7,608 nt of DNA, taken from Bacteroidota bacterium (GTDB lineage Bacteria; Bacteroidota; Bacteroidia; NS11-12g; UBA955). The translations under genes and the position numbers were made by a program. Shown piece by piece: positions 5,981-7,608 of this stretch (position 1 is its first letter; each line of letters opens with the position of its first letter). The DNA is taken from NCBI GenBank assembly GCA_027488495.1, contig JAIYBO010000219.1:1-7608 (forward strand). Direction: 5' to 3'. The notes below the pieces were generated by a model. That model made no database searches. It worked only from the letters and a program-made list of their open reading frames with translations, and was not told where the DNA came from.

Positions 5981-7608
5981 TCATTTAACCACTTTGAAAG
6001 TGTATTTTTCACCTGTTTTTGAGTCGTAAATGCACCCAGTGTAAATTCCATCAGATAATTGCGATAAATCTATGATTTGATTGGGATTTACGCTCTTTTT
6101 ACACACCATCTTCCCCATTATATCATACAGAAAAATTTCACCACTCCAATGGGGATTTTTCGAATTAGAAACGATGAGTTCTGAGGATTGATTCACATAG
6201 GACATCCATCCAGATTTCAATTCATTGTTTTTTATGCTGGCATATTTATCAATGATTTTCAATGTTTCAAAAGCATCAATTTTGCCATAGCCGCTGTTTC
6301 CATTGGAATCATTGGTGGTAAACTGGTCTTTTCTGGCGGTGAGTCTCCACAGCTGTCGAATTTCAGCGGGTGTTAACCATTCATTTGCTTGTAGATACAG
6401 GGCCACGATCCCAGCAACATGTGGGGATGCCATCGACGTCCCAGAAAACATCGCATAGTAAACATCTTGCCCGTTGTAGGTGGTTTTGTGAACAATTTCA
6501 TTGTTTAACCAACCCGGAACCTGTCTTCTATGCAATGCTGATGCAATCATCTGCCCCGGAGCGATCACATCGGGCTTTATACGTCCATTCGGAAAATCTT
6601 TGGTACTTGGCATCAAACCTCGACTACTAAATCCTGCGATATCTCCCACTACATGCCAAGGCTGATTGAAATATTTGCCTTCAAAATTGGTCCATTCATT
6701 TCTATTGATGTAAGCTCCAGCGGTTAAAGTGTGCGTGCCTGATCCACCATTTTCTCCAACAGAACCTTCGGCTATACCTGCAATAAACTTGGTTCCGAAT
6801 TTTTGATTTTTATGACCATCGTAAAAGTGCCCGGATGTCCAACGATAAGCCTGCCCAGAATTCCAAGCATGAACTTCACCCGAGCTCGTTAACCCCAATT
6901 GAATGTATCCATTTTGCGGTCGATTGTGTTCGATAATCAGAAACAAATTGGGTTTGTTGTTTAAAGGATACACTTGTTCCGAAGCGATGACCCATAGGGT
7001 GTCGGTCCCTTTGTGATACATCTTTTTATATGATCCACAATTGACACAATCACCGGCCACATTCCATGGAACATTAACAATCCTGTTTCCAAAAGTGTCA
7101 ACCAAAGAAATTTGCACGCTCAACTTATCGCCCACTCCACCCCAAATGTCTGTCATCACGTTTTCGCGTGGATGGTTTTTCCTATTGTTATCCAGGGCTA
7201 AGGTAAACACAGTATCGGATTTCGTTTGGGCGTATATGTGCATTTGGTTTCGGCCGTCGTTACCAGCAGCGCCTACCACAATTCTACCCGATCCAACCAA
7301 TGACTTTACCGAGCGATCAAACAGCGATGTGCCATCGTGTGGTCCTGTGTGCATGCCCCAGCTCAAATTACAAACGGCGGGCATCCCTCGCTTTTCTGCC
7401 AAGTCAAATACATATTTATACCCATCGATGATGGTAGGATTTGCCACAACGTAATCACCCAAACCGCTTCCACCCAATGTATCGTTGGCATATTTGATTC
7501 CTACAAATGCTAAATCGGCATCTGACGCCATGCCCCTGTATTTCAAATTTGGCGATGCCAATCCAGAACCAGCTGCAATTCCAGCCACGTGTGTACCATG
7601 TGACCCAT
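5981..7608 (-). CDS. Secreted subtilisin-family (S8) serine protease with T9SS C-terminal sorting domain, N-terminus missing
   Basis: The frame runs from the right edge to the TGA at 5981-5983, giving 541 visible residues. Counting from the first full codon (Gly, 7606-7604), HGTHVAGI carries the catalytic His3, VVGAAGNDG the oxyanion-hole Asn116, and FSGTSMASPHVAG the nucleophile Ser391. The catalytic Asp, signal peptide and any propeptide lie outside the window. Asn and Ser are 275 residues apart against 66 in subtilisin; the extra part (about 140-330) looks beta-rich and resembles the insertion of CspA-like S8 peptidases. The last 75 or so residues fit a T9SS type A sorting domain: GEIFLYDIMGKMV, IDLSQLSDGIY and a final KYTFKVVK. 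This implies export by Sec, passage through the type IX system, and surface attachment or release after tail removal. An apparent GTG start at 7588 lies inside the His motif and is not a real start. The gene converges on the N-acyltransferase gene across 49 bases. Class and export route are firm; substrate is unknown. Confidence 0.94.
   Translation of the reverse strand, partial: GSHGTHVAGIAAGSGLASPNLKYRGMASDADLAFVGIKYANDTLGGSGLGDYVVANPTIIDGYKYVFDLAEKRGMPAVCNLSWGMHTGPHDGTSLFDRSVKSLVGSGRIVVGAAGNDGRNQMHIYAQTKSDTVFTLALDNNRKNHPRENVMTDIWGGVGDKLSVQISLVDTFGNRIVNVPWNVAGDCVNCGSYKKMYHKGTDTLWVIASEQVYPLNNKPNLFLIIEHNRPQNGYIQLGLTSSGEVHAWNSGQAYRWTSGHFYDGHKNQKFGTKFIAGIAEGSVGENGGSGTHTLTAGAYINRNEWTNFEGKYFNQPWHVVGDIAGFSSRGLMPSTKDFPNGRIKPDVIAPGQMIASALHRRQVPGWLNNEIVHKTTYNGQDVYYAMFSGTSMASPHVAGIVALYLQANEWLTPAEIRQLWRLTARKDQFTTNDSNGNSGYGKIDAFETLKIIDKYASIKNNELKSGWMSYVNQSSELIVSNSKNPHWSGEIFLYDIMGKMVCKKSVNPNQIIDLSQLSDGIYTGCIYDSKTGEKYTFKVVK

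Noticed and set aside
7041..7454. Open frame of 137 codons on the plus strand inside the protease gene
   Set aside because: It opposes a clear catalytic-domain coding region, is rich in Pro, Ser and Thr as expected of a shadow frame, and shows no motif.
7586..7588. GTG as the start of the S8 protease
   Set aside because: It is the Val codon inside the catalytic HGTHVAG motif; the frame stays open to the window edge, so the true start is outside.
1..7608. CRISPR array, tRNA/rRNA, insertion sequence, integrase site or defence/toxin system
   Set aside because: No spaced direct repeats, RNA gene sequences, transposase or terminal inverted repeats were recognised, and nearly all bases are accounted for by seven conserved protein genes.

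Overview
The window reads as chromosomal DNA of a Bacteroidota bacterium, probably an aerobic Flavobacteriia- or Sphingobacteriia-like lineage; I cannot place it more finely. The evidence is a TonB-dependent receptor with a carboxypeptidase-regulatory-like N-terminus, a subtilisin-type protease ending in a type IX secretion (T9SS) sorting domain, an amino-acid-lipid acyltransferase pair typical of the phylum, the absence of Shine-Dalgarno sequences, and TAnnTTTG-type -7 promoter boxes. The genes are densely packed, no intergenic gap exceeds about 65 bases, and there are no RNA genes, mobile elements or CRISPR arrays that I can see.

Layout. (1) Minus strand, 1-1384: folB (dihydroneopterin aldolase) followed after 29 bases by the first 330 residues of a TonB-dependent outer-membrane receptor that runs off the left edge. 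(2) A divergent control region of about 64 bases (1385-1448) carries a TACATTTG box inside a short palindrome. (3) Plus strand, 1449-5931: four co-directional, closely spaced genes, namely a glutaryl-CoA-dehydrogenase-type acyl-CoA dehydrogenase, a phosphohexomutase, a GlsA-type O-acyltransferase with a TTG start, and a GlsB-type GNAT N-acyltransferase. Gaps of 17, 13 and 34 bases suggest one transcription unit. (4) A 49-base convergent gap, then on the minus strand the C-terminal 541 residues of a secreted S8 protease that enters from the right edge.

How they fit together. The two acyltransferases look like the consecutive steps that make diacylated amino-acid lipids (glycine, ornithine or serine-glycine lipids): the GNAT protein N-acylates the amino acid with a 3-hydroxy fatty acid, then the LPLAT protein O-acylates that hydroxyl. 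The acyl-CoA dehydrogenase and the sugar-phosphate mutase are metabolic enzymes whose link to lipid formation is only positional. The receptor and the protease are surface or exported proteins at the two ends. The region looks mostly like ordinary core genome. The most interesting parts are the amino-lipid pair, the large insertion in the protease, and the regulatory DNA in the short intergenic gaps.
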